Shown here piece by piece: positions 1-9,400 of a DNA stretch of 64,000 nt. The notes beneath the pieces were generated by a model. That model did no database searches. It was not told where the DNA came from and worked only from the letters and a program-made list of their open reading frames with translations. How positions within the stretch are numbered: the first letter of the stretch is position 1; every line of letters starts with the position of its first letter. This stretch comes from Actinoplanes sp. DH11 (GTDB taxonomy: Bacteria > Actinomycetota > Actinomycetes > Mycobacteriales > Micromonosporaceae): contig NZ_JAHWGU010000002.1 in the NCBI RefSeq assembly GCF_020873875.1, positions 1 through 64,000 of the forward strand. Direction: 5' to 3'. Both the position numbers and the translations under genes were made by a program.

Positions 1-126
1 GACATCCGGACCTGGATCGCCGCCTGGAACCAGAACCCACGGCCGTTCATCTGGACCAAGACCGCTGAAGAGATCCTCGAATCACTCGCCCGATTTTGTA
101 GCCGAATTTCTGGCGCAGGACACTAG
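1..126 (+). CDS. IS630-family transposase, C-terminal end (partial)
   Basis: The window opens inside a reading frame that gives 41 residues and stops at TAG 124-126. The peptide contains WNQNPRPFIWTKTAEEIL and ends RISGAGH, which is the typical tail of IS630-family DDE transposases (after the last catalytic residue). The catalytic domain lies outside the window, so whether the element is intact cannot be judged. It is followed at once by an inverted repeat that fits an element end. Confidence 0.8.
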   Translation, partial: DIRTWIAAWNQNPRPFIWTKTAEEILESLARFCSRISGAGH

Positions 127-180
127 CGATGCGAAATCGCGGTTTTCAAGCCCATGATCACAGCGATTTCGTAGCGCTAG
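123..180. repeat. Inverted repeat at the end of the IS630-like element
   Basis: CTAGCGATGCGAAATCGC (123-140) and GCGATTTCGTAGCGCTAG (163-180) are reverse complements with two mismatches, separated by 22 bases. The left arm overlaps the transposase stop codon. This is probably the subterminal/terminal structure of the insertion sequence. The exact outer boundary and the TA target duplication cannot be fixed without the other end. Confidence 0.55.
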
Positions 181-646
181 CAGATCAACATCTCGACAAG
201 GACGCCCGGACGAGGCGGGACCCGGCAGAGTGGACGCCACGGACGCGGGAGCCGGCCCGGCAGGGCTGCTGGACACGCGGGCCGGCACGGCGTGGGTGAG
301 GGATGCGGCGCGGGTGACGAGCGCGGCGCGGGTGACGAGCGCGGCGCGGGTGACGAGCGCGGCGCGGGTGACGAGCGCGGCGCGGGTGACGAGCGCGGCG
401 CGGGTGACGTGGCGCGGCGCGGGTGAGGGATGCGGCGCGGCGCGGGTGACCAGCGCGGCGCGGGTGACCAGCGCGGAGGACCACGGTGCGGCGAGGAGGG
501 TGCGGGTGGTAGCGGCGTCGGCGAGTACCGGGGTGTGACGGAGCCGGGTGGGGCACGGAGTTTGCTGCCGGGGACGCACCGGCTCAGCGTGAAGGGATCC
601 GGGTCGGTGGCGCGGGACTTCGCCGAGCCGTACCCGGAAGGGGTGA
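181..646. repeat. Gene-free stretch with an 18-bp minisatellite
   Basis: No convincing gene lies here. From 305 to 394 the 18-base unit GCGGCGCGGGTGACGAGC occurs five times perfectly, with a sixth diverged copy to 412 and two or three degenerate copies to about 474. Because 18 is a multiple of 3, several frames stay open (VTSAAR on plus, VTRAAL on minus), which creates artefactual long ORFs. No ribosome binding site or homology-like sequence supports them. The array lies between the IS end and the 3' end of the inositol-phosphatase-family gene. Confidence 0.8.
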
Positions 647-1453
647 TCAGGCGGCGGCGCGGACCAGTTCGGACAGCTCGGGCCAGAGGCCGGCGCCCGC
701 GCCGACGGTGAGTTCGGTGCTGAAGTCCGGGCCGCGGCCGCCGAGGATTACCCCGGCCTCGCGGGCGATCAGGGCGCCGGCGGCGATGTCCCACAGCTTC
801 GTGTCGAGCGCGACGCCGCCGTCGAGCCGTCCGGCCGCCTGGTAGACGAGGTTCAGGGCGGCCGGGATGCGGCGGATGTCGCCGACGCGCGGCAGCAGGT
901 CACGGACGACCCGGCCGGCGCGGTCCTTGGTGCGCGGGTTGGGCTGGAAACTTACCCCGACCAGCGCCTCGGCCAGCGGCGGACCGGCCGGCGCGGACAT
1001 CGGCCGGCCGTTGAGGAAGGCGCCGCCGCCGTCGACGGCGGTGAACGTCTCTTCCGCGGCGGGGTCGTGCACGACGGCCATCCGGGCCTGGTCGCCGTGG
1101 TAGAGCGCGATGCAGACCGACCACGGCCCGGTACGGCTGACGTAGTTGCGCGTGCCGTCCAGCGGATCGATCACCCAGGACCAGCCGCTGCTGCCGGGCC
1201 GGCCGTTCCCCTCTTCCGCCTGGATCTCGTCGTCGGGCCAGGCCGCGGTGACGCCGTCCACGATGAGGCGTTCACTGGCGATGTCGACGTCGGAGACGAC
1301 GTCGTTGGCGTGGGCCTTGGGCGCGCCCATCGTCAGCGTGTCACGTCGCTCGAGTTGCAGGCGGCCGGCTCGGATCGCCAGGCCGGCGGCAAGGTCACGG
1401 GCGGTGAGCAGGTCACGGGCGGCGGCAGGCAGGTCACGGGTCACCGCCGTCAC
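647..1453 (-). CDS. Inositol monophosphatase family protein
   Basis: A Mg2+-dependent phosphatase of the inositol monophosphatase/FBPase/HisN superfamily. With the GTG at 1453 as start it has 268 residues. Visible motifs are NDVVSDVD near residue 51, the metal-binding EEG near 80, IDPLDGT near 95-101 (metal and phosphate binding), and WDIAAGALIAREAG near 221. The fold is complete for the family (250-290 aa). The start is uncertain: GTG at 1453 or 1444 and an in-frame ATG at 1513 are possible, and none has a strong Shine-Dalgarno sequence. The 5' end contains a short GTCACGGGCGG-type repeat that adds RDL repeats before the first helix. The substrate (inositol phosphate, histidinol phosphate, sugar phosphate or PAP) cannot be told from sequence. 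Confidence 0.85.
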   Translation of the reverse strand: MTAVTRDLPAAARDLLTARDLAAGLAIRAGRLQLERRDTLTMGAPKAHANDVVSDVDIASERLIVDGVTAAWPDDEIQAEEGNGRPGSSGWSWVIDPLDGTRNYVSRTGPWSVCIALYHGDQARMAVVHDPAAEETFTAVDGGGAFLNGRPMSAPAGPPLAEALVGVSFQPNPRTKDRAGRVVRDLLPRVGDIRRIPAALNLVYQAAGRLDGGVALDTKLWDIAAGALIAREAGVILGGRGPDFSTELTVGAGAGLWPELSELVRAAA

Positions 1454-1513
1454 GTTAGCGGACCCGGCGACCGGACCCGGCACGGCGCGGCGCGGCGCGG
1501 CACGACACGACAC

Positions 1514-1539
1514 GGGCCGCCGGCGGTCACCGGCGGCCC
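1514..1539 (-). terminator. Hairpin, probable terminator of the lectin-enzyme operon
   Basis: GGGCCGCCGG (1514-1523) and CCGGCGGCCC (1530-1539) form a perfect 10-bp stem with a 6-base loop. It lies about 170 bases past the stop of the ThuA-lectin gene and before the phosphatase gene in the same direction. There is no T-tract, as is common in actinomycetes. Confidence 0.5.
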
Positions 1540-1584
1540 GTGCTCGAGCAGAAAGATCAGGCCAGCTCGACCAAAAGGCCGAAG

Positions 1585-1708
1585 GCCAAGGTCAGAAGGC
1601 GAGGTCAGAAGGCCGAGGTCAGAAGGCGAGGTCAGAAGGCCGAGGTCAGAAGGCCGAGGTCAGAAGGCCGAGGTCAGAAGGCCGAGGTCAGAAGGCTAAG
1701 GTCAGAAG
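1585..1708. repeat. 14-bp tandem repeat (nine copies) touching a stop codon
   Basis: The unit GCCGAGGTCAGAAG is repeated nine times without interruption; copies 2 and 4 have lost one base (13 bp). The first and last copies carry a CAAG/TAAG variant. The array ends one base before the TGA (1712-1710) of the minus-strand ThuA-lectin gene, so it forms that gene's 3' untranslated region, upstream of the terminator hairpin. Confidence 0.9.
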
Positions 1709-1709
1709 G

Positions 1710-3392
1710 TCAGGCCGGCAGCGCCCACTTCTGGTTGGCACCGCCGTGGCAGTCCCAGATGTGGATCTGCTGGCCGTCGGCGGAACTGTTCTGACTGACG
1801 TCCAGGCAGCGCCCGGACTGCGGGTTGCGGATGCTGCCGTTCGCCTGCGGCGCCCAGTTCTGTGCGCCGCTGCCGTTGCACGTCCACAGCTGCGCCTTTG
1901 TGCCGTTGGCGGTGCCGCCGCCGGCCACGTCCAGGCACTTGCCCTGTGCGCGCAGCGTGCTGCCCTGCCGGGTCCATTTCTGGGCGGCGCTGCCGTTGCA
2001 CGTCCAGAGCTGGATCTTCGTGCCGTCGGCGGTGGCGCCGCCGGAGACGTCCAGGCACTTGCCGGCCAGTCCGGTGATCGGCCCCGAGGTCACGGGTGAC
2101 GGGCCGCCCAGCTCCTTGATCCGGATGTTGCGGAACGAGGCGTCGTCGCCGTCGCCGTGGTTCTGGATGCCGATGTGGCCGGCGAGCGAGCGGACCGGGT
2201 CGGTGTTCGTGAAGTCGTTGATCTGCACGCCGTTGAGGTAGACCCGGAGCCGTTCGCCCTCGACGAGCAGTTCGTAGGTGTTCCACGCGCCGGGCGGGTT
2301 GAGGGCGGCGTCCCGGGCGGCCAGGTCCGCGGACTTGAACGTGTAGACGGCACCGGTGGTGCGGTCGGCCGCGTCGGTGGCGTCGATCTGCACCTCGTAG
2401 CCGTTGTTCACCGCCGACCACGGGTCGCTCGACGGGGGGAACCCGAGGAAGACGCCGGTGTTGTCGTCGCCGGCGAGCCGCCAGTCCAGTTTCAGGGAGT
2501 AGTTGGTGAACTGTTTCGCGCTGTACCAGTAGAGGCCCATCCCACCGGTCGAGGTGAGGGTGGCGTCGGCGTTGGTGAACGCGCCCGGCCCGGCCTGCGA
2601 CCAGCCGGTGGTGGAGCCGTTGTAGAGCGGCGTGTACCCGGTTTCCGGCCGGCAGTCGGCCTTGGCCTGACCGGCCGCGTACCGGATGCCGCCGAGCAGG
2701 TGGGTCCGGAAGGCGCTCTCGGTGTACGAGGACGCGGTGTGCCCGCCTCCGGTGTAGAAGGAGCGGCCGCCCTGGAACGGCTTGCACCAGGCGTGCGGGT
2801 GGTCGGCGCCCATGACGCCGCCGGAGTACGACGACTCGTCGAGGGTGGCCAGCACGTGGGCGGTGGAGCGGGCGTTGGTGCGGTAGTCGTACCACTCGTC
2901 GGTGCGGTTCCAGGTCTGCGGCAGGTGCGCGGTGGCGGCGTGCGCCCGGTCCTCGACCTTCACGTTCGCGGGCTGGATCGCCGGGTGCGAGGCGAAGTAC
3001 GCGCCGACGAGTTCGCCGTAGAACGGCCAGTCGTACTCGGTGTCGGCGGCGGCGTGCACCCCGACGAAGCCGCCGCCCGCACGGACCCAGTTCTCGAACG
3101 CGGTCTGCTGCGCGGCGTTGAGCACGTCACCCGTGGTGTTCAGGAAGATCGCGGCCTCGTAGCCGGCCAGGTTCGCGGCGGTGAACACGGCCGGATCCTC
3201 GGTGGCGGTCACGCTGAAGCCGTTGGCGGCGCCCAGCTCCCGGACGGCCTGGGTGCCGGCGGCGATGGAGTCGTGCCGGAAGCCCGCCGTGCGGGAGAAG
3301 ACCAGGACGTCGTACGGGGTGTCGGCCTGCGCCGCGGCAGGCACGCCGAGCATCGACGCCACCACGGCTAGGAGAAGCAAAACTCGTCTCAT
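1710..3392 (-). CDS. Secreted ThuA - DUF1080 - ricin-lectin protein
   Basis: 560 residues. Residues 1-22 are a signal peptide ending AAAQA. Residues about 26-240 form a ThuA domain (YDVLVFSRTAGFRH, FVGVHAAADTEYDWPFYGELVGAYF, the conserved His/Asp/Tyr set). Residues 247-430 are a DUF1080 / 3-keto-disaccharide hydrolase domain (GYTPLYNGSTTGW, NNGYEVQIDATD, IGIQNHGDGDDASFRNIRI). Residues 436-560 are a ricin-B lectin with three repeats ending QKW. ThuA proteins act in the 3-keto-trehalose route and PF06439 members cleave 3-keto-glycosides; here both sit on one exported chain. ATG 3392 is chosen because it overlaps the TGA of the upstream dehydrogenase gene by four bases, so translation is probably coupled. 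The exact sugar is unknown. Confidence 0.9.
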   Translation of the reverse strand: MRRVLLLLAVVASMLGVPAAAQADTPYDVLVFSRTAGFRHDSIAAGTQAVRELGAANGFSVTATEDPAVFTAANLAGYEAAIFLNTTGDVLNAAQQTAFENWVRAGGGFVGVHAAADTEYDWPFYGELVGAYFASHPAIQPANVKVEDRAHAATAHLPQTWNRTDEWYDYRTNARSTAHVLATLDESSYSGGVMGADHPHAWCKPFQGGRSFYTGGGHTASSYTESAFRTHLLGGIRYAAGQAKADCRPETGYTPLYNGSTTGWSQAGPGAFTNADATLTSTGGMGLYWYSAKQFTNYSLKLDWRLAGDDNTGVFLGFPPSSDPWSAVNNGYEVQIDATDAADRTTGAVYTFKSADLAARDAALNPPGAWNTYELLVEGERLRVYLNGVQINDFTNTDPVRSLAGHIGIQNHGDGDDASFRNIRIKELGGPSPVTSGPITGLAGKCLDVSGGATADGTKIQLWTCNGSAAQKWTRQGSTLRAQGKCLDVAGGGTANGTKAQLWTCNGSGAQNWAPQANGSIRNPQSGRCLDVSQNSSADGQQIHIWDCHGGANQKWALPA

Positions 3393-6187
3393 GAGAGCAC
3401 CCACTTCTGGTTGGCTCCGGCGTGACAGTCCCAGATGTGGATCTGCTGGCCGTCGGCGGAGCTGTTCTGGCTGACGTCGAGACAGCGGCCGGACTGCGGG
3501 TTGCGGATGGTTCCGTCGGCCTGCGGCGCCCAGTTCTGCGCCGTGGAGCCGTTGCACGTGTAGAGCTGCGCCTTCGTGCCGTTGGCGGTGGCGCCGCCGG
3601 CCACGTCGAGGCACTTGCCCACGGCCCGGAAGGTCTGGCCGGTGGGGCTCCAGTTCTGCGCGGTGGTGCCGTTGCAGGTGTAGAGCTGGATCTTGGTGCC
3701 GTCCGCGGTGGCACCGCCGGCGACGTCCAGGCACTTGCCGGCGAGGCCCTTGATCGGGCCGGCGGCCGCGGTGGTGAAGGTGAACGCGTCCAGGTCGTAG
3801 AGCGCCCCGGTGCCACCGGCGAACGTCAGGTAGAGCGTGGTGGTGCCGGCGGGTGCGCCGGTCACCGCGCCGCTGACGTCGGTGAACGTGTCCCAGGCGC
3901 CGGTCACCGGGACGGCGGCCGAGCCGAGCACGGTCCCGGTCGGCGAGCCGGCCCGGACCTGCAGCGTCCCACCGGCCCCGGCCGACGAGACCCGGGCGGT
4001 GAAGGAGCTGACGGTGCCCAGCTGGTACGGCTCGAACGCGATCCAGTCGCCGTTGCTGATGTCGCCGACGGTCCGGCCACCCTCGGCCGTGGTCTTGGTG
4101 AACGTGCTGATCCCGGACGAGGTCTTGTAGTGCTCGGCCTGCCGGTGCCGGGGCTGCAGGATGTGCTGCTTGTGCGTGGTGAGCCCGCCCGCGTCGGTGT
4201 ACTCGGCGTCGAAGACCGCGAAGATGTTCGCCGCGTCGTCGTGTTCACCGTCGACCGGGATGGTGATGGAGCCGCTGCAACCGTTCACCGACGTGATCTG
4301 GTGGCCGTGGCTGTCGTGGCCGAGCACGTACGTCATCTTGGCCCGGGCGCAGTTGATCGTGCCGTCCTCGGGGTCGGCCGGGGTGAACGAGAACGGGACG
4401 GTGTCGCCGTACGAGAAGAGCTGCCCGTTGCCTGGTGTGCCGATGGTGATCGAGGGCGCCGTGTTGCCGACCCCGATCTGCACACTCGCCGTGCCGGTGG
4501 CGCCCTGCGGGTCGGTCACGGTGAGTGTCACGTTGTAGGTGCCGTTGGCCGCGTACGTCTTGGTGGGGTTGGCCGCCGTCGAGGTGGTGCCGTCGCCGAA
4601 GGCCCAGTTGTAGCTCAGCGCGCCGCCTTCGGGGTCGGACGACCCGGCCGAGGAGAACGCGACGGTCAGCGGCGCCTGCCCGGAGGTCTTGTCGGCGGCC
4701 GCGGCGGCGGTGGGTGCCCGGTTGCCGCCACCGACGTGGTCGTAGCGGTAGAGCGCGGAGTTGGCGTCACCGTTGAAGTAGCCGGTGCCGTAGTCGAGGA
4801 CGTAGAGCGAGCCGTCCGGCCCGAACGCCATGTCCATCACCTGTTTGCCGCCCCACGCGAAGTCGGAGATCGCCCCGACCGCGCCGTCGCCGCCGACGTG
4901 GATCGGCTTGATCCAGCCGCGGCCGAGCTCACCGGCGAAGAAGTGCCCGTCGAGCGACTGCGGGAACTTCGTGGCCGACGGGTTCGCGGCGTCGTACCGG
5001 TAGACCGGGCCGCCCATCGGCGACTCGGAGCCGCCGCCGAACTCCGGCGGGGTGCCGGCGTCACCGGCGTACCGGATCCAGGCCGCCCGGGCCGGCGGCA
5101 GCGTGGTCTGCCCGGTGTTGCGGAACGAGTTGTTGACCGGGCCGCCCGCGCAGTTGTACTTGGGCCCGGTGGTGCCATTGGCGAAGTTCCACTCGTTGTA
5201 CGTCTCGGTGCTGGTGTTGGTGCCGGTGCAGTACGGCCATCCGTAGTTGCCGGGGCTGGTGATCCGGTTGAACTCGACCTGCCCGCTCGGGCCCCGGTTC
5301 GGGTCGGTGGAACCCGCGTCCGGGCCGTAGTCGCCGAGGTAGACCACGCCGGTGGCCTTGTCGACGCTCATCCGGAACGGGTTGCGGAAGCCCATCGCGT
5401 AGATCTCCGGCCGGGTGTTCGCGGTGCCGGCCGGGAACAGGTTGCCGCTCGGGATCGCGTACGTCCCGTTGGCGTTGACCTTGATCCGCAGCACCTTGCC
5501 GCGCAGGTCGTTGGTGTTGCCGGCGGTGCGCTGCGCGTCGTAGGCGGGGTTGCGGCCGGTCCGCTCGTCCAGTGGGGAGAACCCGGCGGAGTCGAACGGG
5601 TTGCTGTCGTCGCCGGTGGACAGGTAGAGGTTGCCGGCCGCGTCGAAGTCGATGTCGCCGCCGACGTGGCAGCAGATCCCCCGGGTGGCCGGGACGTCGA
5701 GCACGGTGACCGCGCTGCCGGTGTTCAGCGTCCAGTCGGCGTTGAGGGTGAACCGGGCCAGCCGGTTGACGCCGTTCCAGGCGGAGAAGTCGGTGCCGGT
5801 GGCGGGCGCGTCACCGGCCGGGGTGGACAGCGGTGGCGCGTAGTAGAGGTAGATCTGCCGGTTGGTGGCGAAGCCCGGGTCGACCCCGACACCTTGCAGG
5901 CCTTCCTCGTCGTGGGTGTAGACCGGCAGGGTGCCGATCACGGTGGTTGTGCCACCGGCGTCGGTGCGCCGCAGCGTGCCGTTGCGGGCGGTGTGCAGCA
6001 CCGATCGGTCGGGGAGCACCGCGATGGCCATCGGTTCACCGACCTCGGCGACGCCCTTGGCGAGGGTCACCTGCTGGAAGTCGGCCTGGTTGACCGGGTG
6101 GGCGAGGGCGGGCGGTGGTGCGGCAAGCGTCAGGGACGCGGCCAGGAGCAACGATCCGAGTACGGCGATTCCACGTTTCAGGGGCAT
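3389..6187 (-). CDS. Secreted sugar dehydrogenase (GSDH) - PKD - CBM - ricin-lectin
   Basis: 932 residues with a signal peptide (1 to about 29, ending ALA-HP). Residues 40-480 form a glucose/sorbosone-dehydrogenase six-bladed propeller (DEEGLQGVGVDPGF, GNLYLSTGDDSNPFD, LRGKVLRI, YAMGFRNPFRM), a fold that usually uses PQQ. A PKD domain follows at about 488-570 (FGDGTTSTAANPTKTY), then a linking beta domain, a CBM6-like domain (about 681-803, QAEHYKTSSG) and a three-repeat ricin-B lectin (810-932) almost identical to that of the next gene. ATG 6187 has GAGGAAAG upstream. It is the first gene of a two-gene minus-strand operon. Inference: it oxidises an extracellular sugar that the ThuA-DUF1080 partner then processes. 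Confidence 0.9.
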   Translation of the reverse strand: MPLKRGIAVLGSLLLAASLTLAAPPPALAHPVNQADFQQVTLAKGVAEVGEPMAIAVLPDRSVLHTARNGTLRRTDAGGTTTVIGTLPVYTHDEEGLQGVGVDPGFATNRQIYLYYAPPLSTPAGDAPATGTDFSAWNGVNRLARFTLNADWTLNTGSAVTVLDVPATRGICCHVGGDIDFDAAGNLYLSTGDDSNPFDSAGFSPLDERTGRNPAYDAQRTAGNTNDLRGKVLRIKVNANGTYAIPSGNLFPAGTANTRPEIYAMGFRNPFRMSVDKATGVVYLGDYGPDAGSTDPNRGPSGQVEFNRITSPGNYGWPYCTGTNTSTETYNEWNFANGTTGPKYNCAGGPVNNSFRNTGQTTLPPARAAWIRYAGDAGTPPEFGGGSESPMGGPVYRYDAANPSATKFPQSLDGHFFAGELGRGWIKPIHVGGDGAVGAISDFAWGGKQVMDMAFGPDGSLYVLDYGTGYFNGDANSALYRYDHVGGGNRAPTAAAAADKTSGQAPLTVAFSSAGSSDPEGGALSYNWAFGDGTTSTAANPTKTYAANGTYNVTLTVTDPQGATGTASVQIGVGNTAPSITIGTPGNGQLFSYGDTVPFSFTPADPEDGTINCARAKMTYVLGHDSHGHQITSVNGCSGSITIPVDGEHDDAANIFAVFDAEYTDAGGLTTHKQHILQPRHRQAEHYKTSSGISTFTKTTAEGGRTVGDISNGDWIAFEPYQLGTVSSFTARVSSAGAGGTLQVRAGSPTGTVLGSAAVPVTGAWDTFTDVSGAVTGAPAGTTTLYLTFAGGTGALYDLDAFTFTTAAAGPIKGLAGKCLDVAGGATADGTKIQLYTCNGTTAQNWSPTGQTFRAVGKCLDVAGGATANGTKAQLYTCNGSTAQNWAPQADGTIRNPQSGRCLDVSQNSSADGQQIHIWDCHAGANQKWVLS

Positions 6188-6319
6188 GGCAGGTCCACTT
6201 TCCTCGCGATTGCCAGGCCGGGGACCTGCGCCGACACACCGACCTGGCGGGGGGCTGCGGGGCCGAGGGGAAGCCTCGCAGGGTTACGACCGTGTTACAC
6301 GGCGACATCGACGTTAATG

Positions 6320-6395
6320 ACTTTCGATGGGGCTGTCCACACTTTCGTCGGCTCGTACAGAAGTTGTTTACTTTGTTTCCGAAAGCGCCTAGCGT
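6320..6395. promoter_or_regulatory. Shared regulatory region of the divergent sugar-enzyme genes
   Basis: Between the divergent starts 6187 and 6446, ACTTTCG occurs at 6320-6326 and 6341-6347, exactly 21 bases apart (two helical turns). An inverted near-palindrome CTTTGTTTCCGAAAG lies at 6371-6385. On the plus strand TTTACT (6367-6372) and TAGCGT (6390-6395) could be -35/-10 boxes with 17-base spacing, which puts the palindrome inside the spacer, where a repressor would act. The regulator is not identified and no binding data exist. Confidence 0.45.
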
Positions 6396-6445
6396 GGCCC
6401 CGCATCGGCAATAATCGATGTCGAGCCCCGCGTCTGGAGCGCTCC

Positions 6446-9400
6446 ATGAAAAGACTGGTGCTGCTGTCCGCCGCCGTCCTCGCCGGCGCCCTTCTCCCCG
6501 TCCTTCCCACCTCCCCGGCCACCGCCGCGGTCCCGCCGCAGGAGCCCGGGGTCACCCTGCGCACCTTCGACCTGCAGGCCACGCGCGACCGGCTCTGCAC
6601 CCTGAAAGCCGGTCAGACACCGAACGTCGACAAGCTGATGCCGGTGATCAACTGGACGGCGACCGCCGACTTCGGCCTCGCGGACCACTTCCAGTCCGAG
6701 GTGACCGGCAACCTGAACATCACCACGGCCGGCGCCCACCAGTTCCGGCTGACAAGCGACGACGGGTCCCGGCTGGCGATCGACAACGCGACGGTGATCG
6801 ACCACGACGGGTTGCACGGCGCCACCGCGAAGGAGGGCGGCGCCACCCTGACCGCCGGCTACCACGCGCTGCGCCTGGACTACTTCGACCAGGGCGGCGG
6901 GAAGCAGCTGACGCTCGAGTGGCGGCCGCCCGGCGCCACCGCCTTCACCGTGATCCCGACGAGCGCGCTGAGCACCGACGCCGGCGTGGTCCGGGTGACC
7001 GCGCCCGGCCGCAAGGAGTGTGAGAGCGCCGGCGACAGCCCCGGTGACGGTCTCCCGCTGGCGGCCGTGCACCCCGGCTACACGCTCACCAACCTGCGCC
7101 CGTCCGGCTTCCAGCCGCAGGTCAGCGCGATGGACTGGTTCCCCGACGGCCGGCTGGCGATCGCCACCTGGGGCGGCAGCGACACGTCCACCGGTGAGGT
7201 CTACATCCTCAGCGGCGTCACCGGCAGCACCTCACCGAGCCAGGTCACCCAGCGGCGGATCGCCACCGGGCTGCGCGAGCCGATGGGTTTGAAGATCGTC
7301 GACGGCAAGATCTACGTCTCGCAGAAGCACGAGCTGACCGAGCTCAACGACACCACCGGCGACGGGGTCATCGACCAGTACCGCCGGGTCGCCACCTGGC
7401 CGTTCGGCGGCAACTTCCACGAGTTCGCGTTCGGCCTGCTCTACCGGGACGGCTTCTTCTACCTGAACCTGTCCGTCTCGATCAACCTGGGCGGCGCCAC
7501 CACCGAACCGCAGCCGGCGGCGAACCGCGGGACCACCCTGAAAATCAACCGGTCCACCGGCGCGGTCGAGTACCTCGCCGGCGGCCTGCGCACCCCCAAC
7601 GGGCTCGGCTTCGGGCCCGAGGGCGACATCTTCGTCACCGACAACCAGGGCGGCTGGCTGCCCGCCTCGAAGCTGGTGCAGGTCAAACCGAACCGGTTCT
7701 TCGGGCACTACACGAACCCGGACGGCCCGTTCGACTCCCAGCCGGTCACCCAGCCGGTGCTGTGGCTGCCGCAGAACGAGATCGCCAACTCGCCGAGCAC
7801 CCCGCTGATGCTCGACGCCGGGCCGTACGCCGGTCAGATGGTGTTCGGCGACGTCACCTACGGCGGTGTCCAGCGCGCCTTCCTGGAGAAGGTCGGCGGG
7901 CAGTACCAGGGCGCGGTCTTCCGGCTCACCCAGGGCCTGGAGATGGGCGTGCTGCGCCTGAGCCAGGGACCGGACGGCGCGCTCTACGCCGGCGGGCTCG
8001 GCGCGGGCGGCAACTGGGGCCAGCCGGGCAAGCTGCAGTACGGGCTGCAGAAGCTCACGCCCAACGGCACGTCCGTCTTCGACATCAAGGCGATGCGGGC
8101 GGTCGCCGACGGCTTCGAACTGGAATACACCCAGCCGGTCTCCACCACGACCGCTGCCCAGCTGGCCGCCCGCTACCGGGCCACCCAGTGGCGCTACGTC
8201 TCGACACCGGCGTACGGCGGGCCCAAGGTCGACGAGGAGACCCTGCCGGTGACCTCGGCGACGCTCTCCGCCGACCGGCTCAAGGTGACCCTCAAGGTCG
8301 CCGGGCTCAAGCCGGGCCGGGTCGTGCACGTCCGCTCACCGCGGCCCTTCACCTCCACCTCCGGCGCGTCGCTGTGGAGCACCGAGGCCTGGTACACGCT
8401 GAACAGCCTGGCCGACGGCACGACGCTGCGCAGTGACCGGGTCGAGGCGGAGAACTCCGGGCTCAGCGGCACCGCGGGCGTCGCCACCGACCACACCGGC
8501 TACACCGGGACGGGCTTCGTCGCCGGGTACGGCTCGGCGGGCGCGGCGACCACCTTCACCGTCAACGTGCCGTCGGCCGGCTCGTACCCGGTGTCGCTGC
8601 GCTTCAGCAACGGCCCCAACCCGTCGGCCGGCGCCAAGACCGTGAGCCTCTACGTCAACGGGACGAAGGTGCGGCAGGTGAGCCTCGCCGACACCGGCAA
8701 CTGGGACACCTGGGCGAACCAGACCGACACGGTCACCCTGCGGGCCGGCGGCAACACGATCGCGTACCGGGTGGACACCGGCGACGTCGGGCACGTCAAC
8801 CTGGACAGCCTCACCGTCGGCACCACGACCGCCCCCGGTGGCGGGCCGCGGACCGGCACCATCAGCGGCCTCGCCGGCAAGTGCGTCGACGTGGACAACG
8901 CCGGCACCGCGGACAAGACGAAGATCCAGCTCTACACCTGCAACAACTCGTCCGCGCAGAGCTGGACCCGGGTCGGCGACACGCTGCGCGCCCTCGGCAA
9001 GTGCCTGGACATCGACAACGCCGGCACCGCCAACGGCACCAAGGTCCAGCTCTACACCTGCAACGGCAGTGCCGCGCAGGTGTGGCAGCAGCAGCCGAAC
9101 GGCTCGCTGCTCAACCCGCAGTCCGGCAAGGTGCTCGACGTCGCCGGCGGGGCGAGTGCGAACGGCACCCAGATCCAGATCTGGGAATGGTCCGACGTGG
9201 CACAGCAACGCTGGACCCACAACGGCACCAGCCGGGTCACCCTCTTCGACGGCGGCGGCCTCGGCGCCTTCCAGACCACCGGCGGCACGGCGGCCACCTG
9301 GCCGGTCTCCGGCGGATCGGCCGAGGTGCTCGGCGGCGACATCAGGACCAAGCAGGCGTACGGGGACTTCAAGCTGCACGTGGAGTTCTGGCTGCCGAAC

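Noticed and set aside
305..474. CRISPR-like appearance of regular repeats
   Set aside because: Repeats are contiguous, with no unique spacers and no cas genes in the window; they are minisatellites.
230..538. Plus-strand frame encoding VTSAAR repeats
   Set aside because: Same repeat array; GTG start without ribosome binding site, no similarity to known repeat proteins.
82..579. Long minus-strand frame with VTRAAL repeats
   Set aside because: It is open only because an 18-bp tandem repeat keeps every frame open; no start signal or non-repeat coding sequence supports it.
3422..6445. Very long plus-strand frame running into the PA14 protein
   Set aside because: This part is antisense to the dehydrogenase gene; a signal peptide, ATG and correct domain start at 6446 show where the real gene begins.
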